From an uncultured Nocardioides sp. (GTDB taxonomy: Bacteria; Actinomycetota; Actinomycetes; Propionibacteriales; Nocardioidaceae), in the NCBI RefSeq assembly GCF_947489365.1, contig NZ_CANLDB010000001.1, forward strand, positions 868,001 to 932,000: a DNA stretch of 64,000 nt, given 5' to 3'. This document shows, piece after piece, positions 7,896 through 15,421 of this stretch. A model generated the notes under the pieces. The model had not been told where the DNA came from. It saw nothing but the letters and a program-made list of their open reading frames with translations, and made no database searches. Position numbers and translations under genes: made by a program. Position 1 is the first letter of the stretch. Every line of letters starts with the position of its first letter.

Positions 7896-8281
7896 GATCG
7901 AGGTGCGAGCGTCGCGCCGCGACCGAGCCACGAGGTCTGGTGAGGGATCGTTCGGTGGTTCGCCGGGTCTCGTGGCTCCTCGCCAGGGCTCGGAGCACCT
8001 CGACCTCCGGTCGGTCCGGAGATCGAGGTGCGAGCGTCGCGCAGCGACCGAGCCACGAGGTCTGGTGAGGGATCGTTCGGTGGTTCGCCGGGTCTCGTGG
8101 CTCCTCGCCAGGGCTCGGAGCACCTCGACCTCCGGTCGGTCCGGAGATCGAGGTGCGAGTGTCGCGCAGCGACCGAGCCACGAGATCCGGTGGGAGGTCG
8201 CTCGTCGGCTGCTCGACCAGCGGTGGTCCCGGGTGGTCGAGCTGGTGCGGCCCGCCGGTCGGCGACCGAGCCACGAGATCG
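7896..8281. repeat. 125-bp tandem repeat (two full copies plus partial copies) filling a convergent intergenic gap
   Basis: The segment starting GATCGAGGTGCGAGCG occurs at 7896, 8021 and 8146, a period of exactly 125. Copies 1 and 2 are almost identical; copy 3 matches for about 43 bp and then diverges. A short fourth piece of the core recurs at 8262-8280. Each unit is itself a nested palindrome: GAGCCACGAG (7925-7934) pairs with CTCGTGGCTC (7969-7978), and TCGAGGTGC (7898-7906) with GCACCTCGA (7995-8003). Another inverted pair, GCTCGACCA and TGGTCGAGC, lies at 8211-8219 and 8234-8242. No gene is visible here. A related copy lies at 45301-45346. Confidence 0.92.
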
Positions 8282-8292
8282 GGTGGGAGAGG

Positions 8293-8910
8293 TCAGCCGC
8301 CGTGGATCGTCGAGAGCTCCTGCGCGAGGTCGCCGGGGGCGGAGAGGGTGCCCTCGACCAGGCCGCCGCCGCTCGCGCGACCGGGCACGGTGGAGTCGGG
8401 GGAGTCGGTCAGCCGCACGCTGCGGCAGCCGAACCCGTCGACGGACACGCCCGTCAGGTCGCCCTGCTCGTCCGCGGTGACCAGCAGCCAGCGTGGGCCG
8501 AGCTCCTCGGTGCACATCTGGTCGGGGTCGCTCGGCTCGAGCCCGGTGAGGCTCTCCTCGATCCCTGCCAGGTCGTCCTGCGGCACCTCCACGGGCTCGC
8601 CGACGAGCTGCCAGCCGTTCCTCGACTCGTACTGGCACACCCACGCCCGGTCGACCGGCGCCAGGTCCGGCGCCTCGGTGGCGGGGTCGGTCACGCCGAA
8701 GCCGCCGTCGCCGTCGTCCGGCAGCTCCGCCGGGCACAGCTCGTCCGCGGCCGGGGCCGAGGCGGCGTCGCCGGCCGAGGTGTCGTCCGACCCGGAGTCC
8801 GGAGCGGAGTCTGCGCCGGAGCCGGAGTCGGCCCCGGAGTCGGTCGAGCCGCACCCGGCGAGGACGCCGAGCAGGGCGAGAGCGGCGAGGGAACCCGTCG
8901 TGGTCTTCAT
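8293..8910 (-). CDS. putative lipoprotein, function unknown
   Basis: 205 residues from ATG 8910. Type II signal peptide with lipobox LAGC (Cys20), so probably membrane-anchored on the outer face. An Asp/Ser/Gly-rich linker (about 22-55) leads to a folded domain of about 140 residues with Cys pairs near residues 59, 91, 134 and 161 that could form disulfides. No catalytic motif was recognised. It lies 77 nt after the neighbouring ThDP-enzyme gene and is convergent with the FG-GAP-like protein across the repeat region. Confidence 0.75.
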   Translation of the reverse strand: MKTTTGSLAALALLGVLAGCGSTDSGADSGSGADSAPDSGSDDTSAGDAASAPAADELCPAELPDDGDGGFGVTDPATEAPDLAPVDRAWVCQYESRNGWQLVGEPVEVPQDDLAGIEESLTGLEPSDPDQMCTEELGPRWLLVTADEQGDLTGVSVDGFGCRSVRLTDSPDSTVPGRASGGGLVEGTLSAPGDLAQELSTIHGG

Positions 8911-8987
8911 GCCCCTGTGACGGATGGGGCGCGCGACCGGTTCCCGGGTCGTCGCTGCCAGCACAGGTCCCACGATCCGGCCCACGC

Positions 8988-10664
8988 TCAGATCCCGAAG
9001 GTGCTGCGGGGGTACGCCGCGTCGACGTCGGTGATGACGTTGACCAGGTACGGCACGTTCGCGGCGAACGCCCGGTCCAGGGCCGGACCGATCTGGCGGG
9101 GGTCGGTGACCTCCTCGCCGGCGCCGCCGAGGGCCTCCACGACCCGGTGGTACGGCGTCCGCTGGGCCAGGTCGGCGACGACGTCGTAGCCGTAGAGCAT
9201 CTGCATGGGGCCCTTCTCCAGCGCCCACGCCGAGTTGTTGCCCATCACCATGACCACCGGCAGGTCGTGCCGGACGAGCGTGTCGACGTCCATCAGCGAG
9301 AAGCCGGCGGCGCCGTCGCCGAGCAGCAGCACCACCTGCGCCGACGGACGGGCGATGCGCGCCGCGATGGCGGCACCGAGGCCGGCGCCGAGGCAGCCGT
9401 ACGGCCCGGGGTCGAGCCAGCCGCCGGGGCGCTTGGGCTCGACGTACTTGCCGGCGAACGACACGAAGTCGCCGCCGTCGCCGATGACGACCGAGTCCTC
9501 GGCGAGGCGGGGGACGAGCTCGCCGTAGATGCGGGCGGGGTGGACCGGGTCGGCCTCGGCGGTGAGCAGCTCGCGGTCCCGCTCGACGGCGGCCGCGACG
9601 GCGTCCTGCAGGCCGGAGACCCACGTCGACCAGTCGGGCTTGCGCGGGGCGCGCTCGACCGCGGCCTGGACGCCGTCCAGCACCGTGGTGAGGTCCCCCG
9701 AGGCCGACGCGGCGAGCTCGGCGTGCCCGGCGACCTGGTCGGGGCTGTCGGCGAGGTGGACGACGCGGGCGGGCGTGGCGCCGTCCTTGCCGCCGAACAC
9801 GCCGTAGCCGAGCCGGAAGTCGAGCGGGGTGCCGACGACCACGACGAGGTCGGCGCCGCCGAGCGCCTTGCTGCGGGCCTTGGTGACCAGCATCGGGTGG
9901 CCGCCGGGCACGATGCCGCGACCCATGCCGTTGGTGATGGCGGGCAGGCCGAGCTGCTCGACCAGGCGCAGGGCCGCCTCCTCGGCGCCGTCGGCCCACA
10001 CGTCGGTACCGATGACCATCACCGGGCGGGAGGCCTCCGCGAGCAGCTGTCCGACGTGGGCGACGGCGTCGGCGTCCGGCTCGAGGGGGGCGCGCCCCGG
10101 TGGCACGGGCGCAGCCCCGTCGGCGGAGTTGAAGAACTCGTCCATGGGGACGTCGACGAACACGGGCCCGCGGTGGGAGGCCCCGGCGGCGGTGAACGCC
10201 TCGTCGAAGCCGCCGAGCACGGTGTCGGCGGTGGGGAGCGTCCGGGCGAGCTTGGAGACCGACGCGAGGATCGGGGGCTGGTCGAGCTCCTGGAGGCTCC
10301 CGGAGCCCCAGCGGTTCTGCGGCGCGCGACCGCCGACGACGACCATCGGCGAGCCGGCGAAGCTGGCCTGGGCGATGGCGCTGACGCCGTTGGTGACGCC
10401 GGGCCCGGCGGTGAGGACGGCGAGGCCCGGGGTCCGGGTGAGCTTGCCGGTCGCCTCCGCGGCGAACGCGGCCGTCTGCTCGTGGCGGACGTCCAGCAGC
10501 CGCATCGGCGGGTCCGCCTTGACCGCCCCGTCGTACATCGGGAAGACGTGGGCCCCGGAGAGGGTGAACTGCGTGGTCACGCCGTGGGCGCGGGCGACGG
10601 CGACGGCGAGCTCGCCCGCGTGGCCCTGGATCTGGTCCTGGGTCTGGTCCTGGGGATCGGTCAT
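8988..10664 (-). CDS. thiamine-diphosphate-dependent enzyme, acetolactate synthase-like (IlvG/ILVBL type)
   Basis: 558 residues. Three ThDP-fold domains: Pyr domain with the activating Glu in VRHEQTAAFAAEA (about residue 62), central NAD/FAD-like domain (about 205-340), and PP domain with the GDGA...NN metal-ThDP signature near residues 449-478. It resembles mycobacterial IlvG (Rv1820) and eukaryotic ILVBL more than the housekeeping IlvB, and no regulatory subunit gene is adjacent. It may be an acetolactate synthase paralogue or a 2-hydroxyacyl-CoA lyase/decarboxylase. The N-terminal Gln-rich stretch is not conserved. TAGCGT lies six nt before its ATG. Confidence 0.8.
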   Translation of the reverse strand: MTDPQDQTQDQIQGHAGELAVAVARAHGVTTQFTLSGAHVFPMYDGAVKADPPMRLLDVRHEQTAAFAAEATGKLTRTPGLAVLTAGPGVTNGVSAIAQASFAGSPMVVVGGRAPQNRWGSGSLQELDQPPILASVSKLARTLPTADTVLGGFDEAFTAAGASHRGPVFVDVPMDEFFNSADGAAPVPPGRAPLEPDADAVAHVGQLLAEASRPVMVIGTDVWADGAEEAALRLVEQLGLPAITNGMGRGIVPGGHPMLVTKARSKALGGADLVVVVGTPLDFRLGYGVFGGKDGATPARVVHLADSPDQVAGHAELAASASGDLTTVLDGVQAAVERAPRKPDWSTWVSGLQDAVAAAVERDRELLTAEADPVHPARIYGELVPRLAEDSVVIGDGGDFVSFAGKYVEPKRPGGWLDPGPYGCLGAGLGAAIAARIARPSAQVVLLLGDGAAGFSLMDVDTLVRHDLPVVMVMGNNSAWALEKGPMQMLYGYDVVADLAQRTPYHRVVEALGGAGEEVTDPRQIGPALDRAFAANVPYLVNVITDVDAAYPRSTFGI

Positions 10665-10670
10665 GCGGGC

Positions 10671-10676
10671 ACGCTA
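10671..10676 (-). promoter_or_regulatory. -10 hexamer TAGCGT of the ThDP-enzyme gene
   Basis: On the minus strand TAGCGT is followed by six bases and the ATG at 10664, predicting a leaderless transcript. Confidence 0.45.
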
Positions 10677-10738
10677 CCGGCCGGTAGCCCCGGACGGCAC
10701 GAGCCCGGGCCGCCGCCTGGGACGCCTCCCGGGGGACC

Positions 10739-11584
10739 TCAGCGGGACGCGGCCAGGGTCTGCGGGTTGGCGGCCCGCAGGGCGTCGACGAGGACCAGCA
10801 GCAGGTCGTGGCGGCCTGCCGGCGGCCGGGGGGAGAGCTGCACCTGCAGGTGCAGGGCGCGCAGGAACGCCTGGGCGTCGTACCCGCGGTCTCCGTCGGC
10901 GCCGTACGCCGCCGCGGCGACCGACGCGATGCGGCGCACCCACGGCTCGAGCACCGACAGCGGCACCTGGTTGCGGCGCAGGACCGCCATCGTCGCCTCG
11001 GCCATGCGGTCCGGCTCGCCGGCCAGCAGCAGCCCCGACGCGGGGGCGGTGAGGCGGTCGACGAGCACGTCGAGCAGGACCGTCAGCTCCGGGGTGCCGA
11101 GGTGCGAGGACGACGCCAGGACGCCGATCGCGTCGGCGCCGTGGGCGACGGCGTGCGCCCAGCCGCGCTGGGGGACGTAGCCGCGGACGTCCTCCTCGCG
11201 CAGGAACCAGCTGACCAGCCGGTCGGCCCACTCCAGGACCTTGGCGCCGGGCACGAGCCGGTGGGCGTTGTCGCGGGCGATGCACTCGGCCAGCGCGAGC
11301 GCGGAGAAGCTGCGGCGGAACACGGTGTCGGTGCCGGACTGGCCGAGGCCGGTGGTCAGGCCGCGGGCCATCCCGTCGCCGAGCCCGGGGAGCAGGTCGT
11401 CGTACACGCCGCGCCCGATCCAGGTCGCCAGCGCCGGGTACGCCGTGCCGTCGCGCTCGTCGGGATCCGTCGACCCGAGCATCGTCGTGAGCTCGGCGGT
11501 CAGCTCGCCGAGGTCACGGTCCGTGGGCACCTGCAGGCCCCCGTCGACGACCTGCTGCCAGTAGCCCGAGACCATGCTCGGCAT
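10739..11584 (-). CDS. DUF2785 domain-containing protein
   Basis: 281 residues, mostly helical. The signature QRGWAHAVAHGADAIG near residues 134-149 is characteristic of DUF2785 proteins, which are widespread and uncharacterised. The start at ATG 11584 has a second Met three codons in. It is divergent from the histidine kinase, with 38 nt between starts, so both promoters must overlap. No enzymatic motif was recognised; the His/Asp pattern in the signature could bind a metal or ligand. Confidence 0.8.
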   Translation of the reverse strand: MPSMVSGYWQQVVDGGLQVPTDRDLGELTAELTTMLGSTDPDERDGTAYPALATWIGRGVYDDLLPGLGDGMARGLTTGLGQSGTDTVFRRSFSALALAECIARDNAHRLVPGAKVLEWADRLVSWFLREEDVRGYVPQRGWAHAVAHGADAIGVLASSSHLGTPELTVLLDVLVDRLTAPASGLLLAGEPDRMAEATMAVLRRNQVPLSVLEPWVRRIASVAAAAYGADGDRGYDAQAFLRALHLQVQLSPRPPAGRHDLLLVLVDALRAANPQTLAASR

Positions 11585-11610
11585 CCTGCCAGCCGTCGCG
11601 GGGGTCGCTC

Positions 11611-11616
11611 TAGGGT
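11611..11616 (+). promoter_or_regulatory. -10 hexamer TAGGGT of the PdtaS-like kinase gene
   Basis: TAGGGT ends six bases before the GTG start at 11623. No Shine-Dalgarno is present, so the mRNA is predicted to be leaderless. Confidence 0.5.
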
Positions 11617-11622
11617 GGGGCG

Positions 11623-13092
11623 GTGCCCGTGCTGACCGACCTGGTGCGTCTGCACACCGACCTCGACGAGGCCGCGCTGGACCGTCTGCACCGGCTGCTG
11701 GCGGACTGGCAGATCCTCGCCGACCTGTCCTTCGCCGACCTCGTCCTGTGGCTCCCGGACCGCAGTCGGGCGGGCTTCTGGGCGGGCGGGCAGATGCGTC
11801 CCACCACCGGCCCGACGGCGTACGTCGAGGACGTGGTCGGCACGTTCGTCCCCGCCGGTGGCCACGCGATGCTGGACACGGCGTACGCCGAGGGCCGGCT
11901 GGTGCGGGACGCCGACCCCGAGTGGCGGGCGGAGGTCCCGGTGCGGGTCGAGGCGATCCCGGTCCGTGACGGGGCGTCGGTCATCGGCGTGGTCACCCGT
12001 GACACCAACCTGCTCGGCGTCCGCACCCCCAGCCGGCTTGAGCTGGCCTACCTGCGCACCGCCGGCGACCTCACCCAGATGATCGCGGCGGGGGAGTTCC
12101 CGCCGGCGACCTCCCGCGGCGACCACGCCGACTCCCCGCGGGTCGGCGACGGCTTCCTGCGCGTCGACGCCGCGGGCCGGGTGGAGTACGCCAGCCCGAA
12201 CGCCCTGTCGGTCTACCGGCGACTCGGGCTGTCGGGCGACCTGACGGGGCTGTCGCTCGCCGAGGTGACCCGGGAGCTGGTGCCGGCGCGGCGCCGGCCC
12301 GACGAGGAGATCCTGTCGGCGGTCCTCGCGGGGCGCGCCGACTCCGGCACGGAGGTCGGCACGGAGTCCGTCTCGCTGATCGTCCGCTCGATGAGCCTGC
12401 GGCCGGCGGGGCAGCACATCGGCGCGCTCGTGCTGGTCCGCGACGTCACCGAGCTGCGTCGCCGCGACCGCGAGCTGGTCAGCAAGGACGCGACGATCCG
12501 CGAGATCCACCACCGGGTGAAGAACAACCTGCAGACCGTGGCCGCGCTGCTGCGCCTGCAGGCCCGCCGGGCCCGGGACCCCGAGGCGCGCGAGCCGCTG
12601 GAGGAGGCCGTCCGCCGGGTCGGGTCGATCGCGATCGTCCACGAGACCCTCAGCCAGGCCGCGACCGAGGCCGTCGAGTTCGACGACGTCGCCGACCGGC
12701 TGGCCCGCATGGTGCTCGACGTCGCCGCCGCGGGCGACCGGGTCGACGTCCGACGTGACGGGGGGTTCGGGACGCTGCCGTCGGAGACGGCGACGACGCT
12801 GGCGATGGTGCTCACCGAGCTGCTGCAGAACGCGGTGGAGCACGCCTACGTCGACCAGGCGGCAGGCCGGGTCACGGTCCGGGTACGACACGGCGCGGAG
12901 CAGCTGGAGGTGGCCGTGGCCGACGACGGGCAGGGCCTGCCCGTCGACTTCGACCCGGCGACGTCGGGGTCGCTGGGCCTCACGATCGTCCGGACCCTCG
13001 TCACCACCGAGCTCGGCGGCTCCCTGGGCTTCGGGCCGGGGCCCGGCGGGCGGGGTACGAGGATCGTCCTCGCGGTGCCCCTCGGGTCCTAG
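11623..13092 (+). CDS. pdtaS: soluble sensor histidine kinase, PdtaS-like (GAF-PAS-HisKA_2-HATPase)
   Basis: 489 residues from GTG 11623. Domain order: GAF-like sensor (about 20-150), PAS (about 170-280), HisKA_2 dimerisation and phosphotransfer with EIHHRVKNNLQTVAALLRLQ (His296/297), then an HK-type ATPase with ELLQNAVEHAY (N box, about 402), DDGQGLP (about 430) and SLGLTIV (about 452). There is no membrane helix, so it is cytosolic. In mycobacteria PdtaS phosphorylates the RNA-binding antiterminator PdtaR; no PdtaR gene is in this window. The adjacent whiB1 matches the mycobacterial gene order. Confidence 0.9.
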   Translation: MPVLTDLVRLHTDLDEAALDRLHRLLADWQILADLSFADLVLWLPDRSRAGFWAGGQMRPTTGPTAYVEDVVGTFVPAGGHAMLDTAYAEGRLVRDADPEWRAEVPVRVEAIPVRDGASVIGVVTRDTNLLGVRTPSRLELAYLRTAGDLTQMIAAGEFPPATSRGDHADSPRVGDGFLRVDAAGRVEYASPNALSVYRRLGLSGDLTGLSLAEVTRELVPARRRPDEEILSAVLAGRADSGTEVGTESVSLIVRSMSLRPAGQHIGALVLVRDVTELRRRDRELVSKDATIREIHHRVKNNLQTVAALLRLQARRARDPEAREPLEEAVRRVGSIAIVHETLSQAATEAVEFDDVADRLARMVLDVAAAGDRVDVRRDGGFGTLPSETATTLAMVLTELLQNAVEHAYVDQAAGRVTVRVRHGAEQLEVAVADDGQGLPVDFDPATSGSLGLTIVRTLVTTELGGSLGFGPGPGGRGTRIVLAVPLGS

Positions 13093-13114
13093 TCCGTCAG
13101 TCCGTCAGTCCGTC
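13091..13114. repeat. three tandem copies of an 8-bp unit (AGTCCGTC)
   Basis: AGTCCGTC is repeated at 13091, 13099 and 13107, beginning inside the stop codon of the kinase gene and ending 22 nt before the whiB1 stop on the other strand. A small satellite that may vary in copy number. Confidence 0.85.
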
Positions 13115-13135
13115 AGCCGGTCCGTCGCGACCGGG

Positions 13136-13387
13136 TCAGGCCGTCCGGATGCGGGCGCGGGCGTTGCGACGCTTCAGGGCGCGGCGCTCGTCCTCGGACA
13201 GACCGCCCCACACGCCGTGGTCCTGGCCGGCCTCGAGGGCCCAGGCCAGGCACTGCTCGCGCACCTCGCAACGACGGCACACCTGCTTGGCCTCCTCGAT
13301 CTGGAGGATGGCCGGGCCGGTGTTCCCGATCGGGAAGAACAGCTCGGGGTCCTCGTCGAGGCAGGCAGAACGGTTGCGCCAATCCAT
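13136..13387 (-). CDS. whiB1: WhiB-family iron-sulfur transcription factor, WhiB1-like
   Basis: 83 residues. Four cysteines in the WhiB pattern, Cys9, Cys37, Cys40 and Cys46, ligate a [4Fe-4S] cluster. The GVWGG turn (about 58-62) and the basic C-terminal tail KRRNARARIR contact the sigma factor and DNA in the family. WhiB1 in mycobacteria is essential and nitric-oxide responsive. Length and the FPIGNTGPA segment fit WhiB1 rather than WhiB2-7. A long upstream region (13388-13626) without a gene presumably holds its regulatory sites. Convergent with the PdtaS-like kinase. Confidence 0.92.
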   Translation of the reverse strand: MDWRNRSACLDEDPELFFPIGNTGPAILQIEEAKQVCRRCEVREQCLAWALEAGQDHGVWGGLSEDERRALKRRNARARIRTA

Positions 13388-13614
13388 GGCTGGGCGGTCC
13401 CACTTTCACGTCGTAGAGCAAACAGGCGGTGGCCTGAGAAGTCAGATCCCTCGGCACGGCACTGGAGTGTCCCCATGGCTCACGTGCTCGAGCGCAGCGA
13501 CAAGCGTCCCAGTATCTGCCAGCGCAGACAACCCTCTGGGGGATTCCCTGGGTAGTCACGTCCGTCACAGACCGCCGACGGCCGCGTGGCGCGGCTCCGG
13601 CGTGGGTGTGTTCG

Positions 13615-13620
13615 TAGGGT
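13615..13620 (+). promoter_or_regulatory. -10 hexamer TAGGGT of the 13627 membrane-protein gene
   Basis: TAGGGT is followed by six bases and GTG at 13627, the same arrangement as for the kinase gene. A leaderless mRNA is predicted. Confidence 0.5.
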
Positions 13621-13626
13621 AACGGG

Positions 13627-14037
13627 GTGGACGGACACGGACGTCAGGCGGCCCCCGCCCCGCTGGTGACGGCGGCCTCGCTGGTGGCCGTCGAGGCCCT
13701 GGTGATGCTCGGGCTGGCGGCGGCCGAGCTGTTCTCGACCGACGGCGGCCGCCTGCTCCTCGGCCTCACGACGACGCTCTTCTTCGGTCTGTACGGCGTC
13801 CTGCTGCTCGTCTGCGCCCGGCTGGTCACGCGCGGCGTGGGGTGGACGCGCGGCCCGATCCTGCTGGCGCAGCTGATCCAGCTGGGCATCGCGTGGTCGA
13901 TCCGGGACGTCGAGAGCCCGCTCGTGCTGGGCCTGCTGGTCGTCGTCTCGCTCGTCGTCCTCGCGGGCATGCTGCACCCGGCGTCGCTGCGGTTCCTGCT
14001 GGAGGACGCGACGCCCGAGGACAGCGGCCCTCGCTAG
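13627..14037 (+). CDS. small membrane protein, four predicted helices, function unknown
   Basis: 136 residues from GTG 13627. Hydrophobic stretches at about residues 14-32, 41-62, 77-93 and 98-117 suggest four membrane helices with short loops. There are no conserved polar residues that suggest a catalytic or transport role. It resembles the small integral membrane proteins often found near sigma-factor genes in actinobacteria, but no family name can be given. It is convergent with sigF, 16 nt apart, with no room for a long terminator. Confidence 0.7.
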   Translation: MDGHGRQAAPAPLVTAASLVAVEALVMLGLAAAELFSTDGGRLLLGLTTTLFFGLYGVLLLVCARLVTRGVGWTRGPILLAQLIQLGIAWSIRDVESPLVLGLLVVVSLVVLAGMLHPASLRFLLEDATPEDSGPR

Positions 14038-14053
14038 TCAGCGCTGGTCAGCG

Positions 14054-14941
14054 CTACTCCGGGTCCTGCAGGGAGGTCCGCAGCTGGTCGAGGGTGCGGC
14101 TCAGCAGCCGTGACACGTGCATCTGCGAGACACCGATCTCGGCGGCGATCTGGGTCTGCGTCATGTTCTTGAAGAACCGCAGCAGCAGGATCTTCTTCTC
14201 CCGCGGTGCGAGCTGGTCGAGCAGGGGCTTGAGGGACTCGCGGACCTCGACGTGCTCGATCCCGGCGTCCTCGACCCCGAGGCTGTCGAGCATGGTGGCG
14301 GCGCCGCCGTCCTCGGAGGAGTCCGAGGCGTCGAGGGACAGGGTGGCGTAGGCGTTCGCCGACTCCATGCCCTCGATGACCTCCTCGACGCTGCAGCCGA
14401 TGTGGGTCGCGAGCTCGGAGGCGGTGGGGGAGCGGCCGTGGGTCTGGGTGAGCTCGGCGGTGGCGGAGCTGATCTGCATCCGCAGCTCCTGGAGGCGCCG
14501 GGGCACCCGCACGGCCCAGCCCTTGTCGCGGAAGTAGCGCTTGATCTCGCCGATGATCGTGGGCGTCGCGTACGTCGAGAACTCGACGCCGCGGTCGGTG
14601 TCGAAGCGGTCGACCGACTTGATGAGCCCGATCGTGCCGACCTGCACCAGGTCCTCGAACGGCTCGCCGCGGTTGCGGAACCGGCGTGCGCAGTGCTCCA
14701 CCAGCGGCAGGTGCAGCTCGACGAGCGCCTCCCGTGAGACCTGGCGCTCGAGGTCGGTGGCGGTCTCGTCGGCGATCTCGGCGAAGAGCTCGGCGCTGCG
14801 TCGTCGTACCTCGACCATCGCGGGGGAGGGGCCGCCCGTCGCGGGTCCCTCCGGGGGTGCCTCCGGTGGCGTCTCCGGGGGTGCCTCGGGGTCCAGGGCG
14901 CGCTCCTCGACCGCCGTGTCCGGCTCGCCGGCGGACGTCAC
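14054..14941 (-). CDS. sigF: stress sigma factor of the SigB/SigF/SigG family
   Basis: 295 residues from GTG 14941. A Pro/Glu-rich N-terminal tail of about 40 residues with PPE-type repeats precedes region 2 (FEDLVQVGTIGLIKSVDRF, then VEFSTYATPTIIGEIKRYFR), region 3 (RVPRRLQELRMQI to about 205) and region 4 (LLLRFFKNMTQTQIAAEIGV, SQMHVSRLLSRTL). This is the group 3 sigma architecture of SigF. The start overlaps the stop of the upstream anti-sigma gene as GTGA, so the two are translationally coupled. It would be released by partner switching rather than by proteolysis. Confidence 0.93.
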   Translation of the reverse strand: MTSAGEPDTAVEERALDPEAPPETPPEAPPEGPATGGPSPAMVEVRRRSAELFAEIADETATDLERQVSREALVELHLPLVEHCARRFRNRGEPFEDLVQVGTIGLIKSVDRFDTDRGVEFSTYATPTIIGEIKRYFRDKGWAVRVPRRLQELRMQISSATAELTQTHGRSPTASELATHIGCSVEEVIEGMESANAYATLSLDASDSSEDGGAATMLDSLGVEDAGIEHVEVRESLKPLLDQLAPREKKILLLRFFKNMTQTQIAAEIGVSQMHVSRLLSRTLDQLRTSLQDPE

Positions 14942-15381
14942 AGCGACGCGGAGGACTCGATGGTCAGCGCCACGGTGACCCGGCCGTCCTCCACCCAGCT
15001 GTCCGCGCTCGACGCCAGCGTGCTGAGGACCTGCCAGGCGAAGCCGTCGCGGTCCGGCGCGACGGTGTCGGCTGCGTCGTACGCCTCGCCCGCGCCGTCG
15101 AGCGAGATCGCCACCCGCATGAGCCCGGGGGCGAGGTCGAAGGCGCAGTGGAGGTCGGCACCGGGCCGGGCGGACTCGAGGAGCAGGGCGCAGGCCTCGC
15201 TCACCGCGATGCGCAGGTCCTCGATGTCGTCGATCGGGAAGTCGAGCCGCGCGGCCAGCCCCGCCGTGGCGGTCCGCAGCACCGAGACGAAGGCGCTCTC
15301 GGCGGGCAGCCGGAGCTCGACGGCGGGTCGGGCGTCGCCCGTCAGCGTCGTCCCCGACGTGGGGACCCCGGTGTGCGTCAT
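14938..15381 (-). CDS. rsbW: anti-sigma factor with HATPase fold, RsbW/UsfX-like
   Basis: 147 residues from ATG 15381. GHKL-type ATPase core: helix DIEDLRIAVSEACALLLE supplies the N box (Glu, Ala instead of Asn), and DGFAWQVLSTLAS supplies the G2-type region. It resembles RsbW/UsfX proteins that bind SigF and, where active, phosphorylate an RsbV-type antagonist. The N box lacks the canonical Asn (SEACALL where SEAxxNA is usual), so kinase activity is uncertain. No rsbV lies next to it. A leaderless start is predicted from TAGTCT seven bases upstream. Confidence 0.88.
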   Translation of the reverse strand: MTHTGVPTSGTTLTGDARPAVELRLPAESAFVSVLRTATAGLAARLDFPIDDIEDLRIAVSEACALLLESARPGADLHCAFDLAPGLMRVAISLDGAGEAYDAADTVAPDRDGFAWQVLSTLASSADSWVEDGRVTVALTIESSASL

Positions 15382-15388
15382 GCGGCTC

Positions 15389-15394
15389 AGACTA
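15389..15394 (-). promoter_or_regulatory. -10 hexamer TAGTCT of the rsbW-sigF operon
   Basis: On the minus strand TAGTCT is followed by seven bases and the ATG at 15381. It looks like a housekeeping-type -10 element. No SigF-type (GTTT/GGGTAT) sequence was recognised nearby. Confidence 0.5.
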
Positions 15395-15421
15395 GCCCTC
15401 GCCCGCCCTCGGTCCGGGGGA

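Noticed and set aside
7679-8854. Proteins encoded across the 125-bp repeat region
   Set aside because: The open frames result from the repeat lacking stop codons; they have no start context, and 125 is not a multiple of three.
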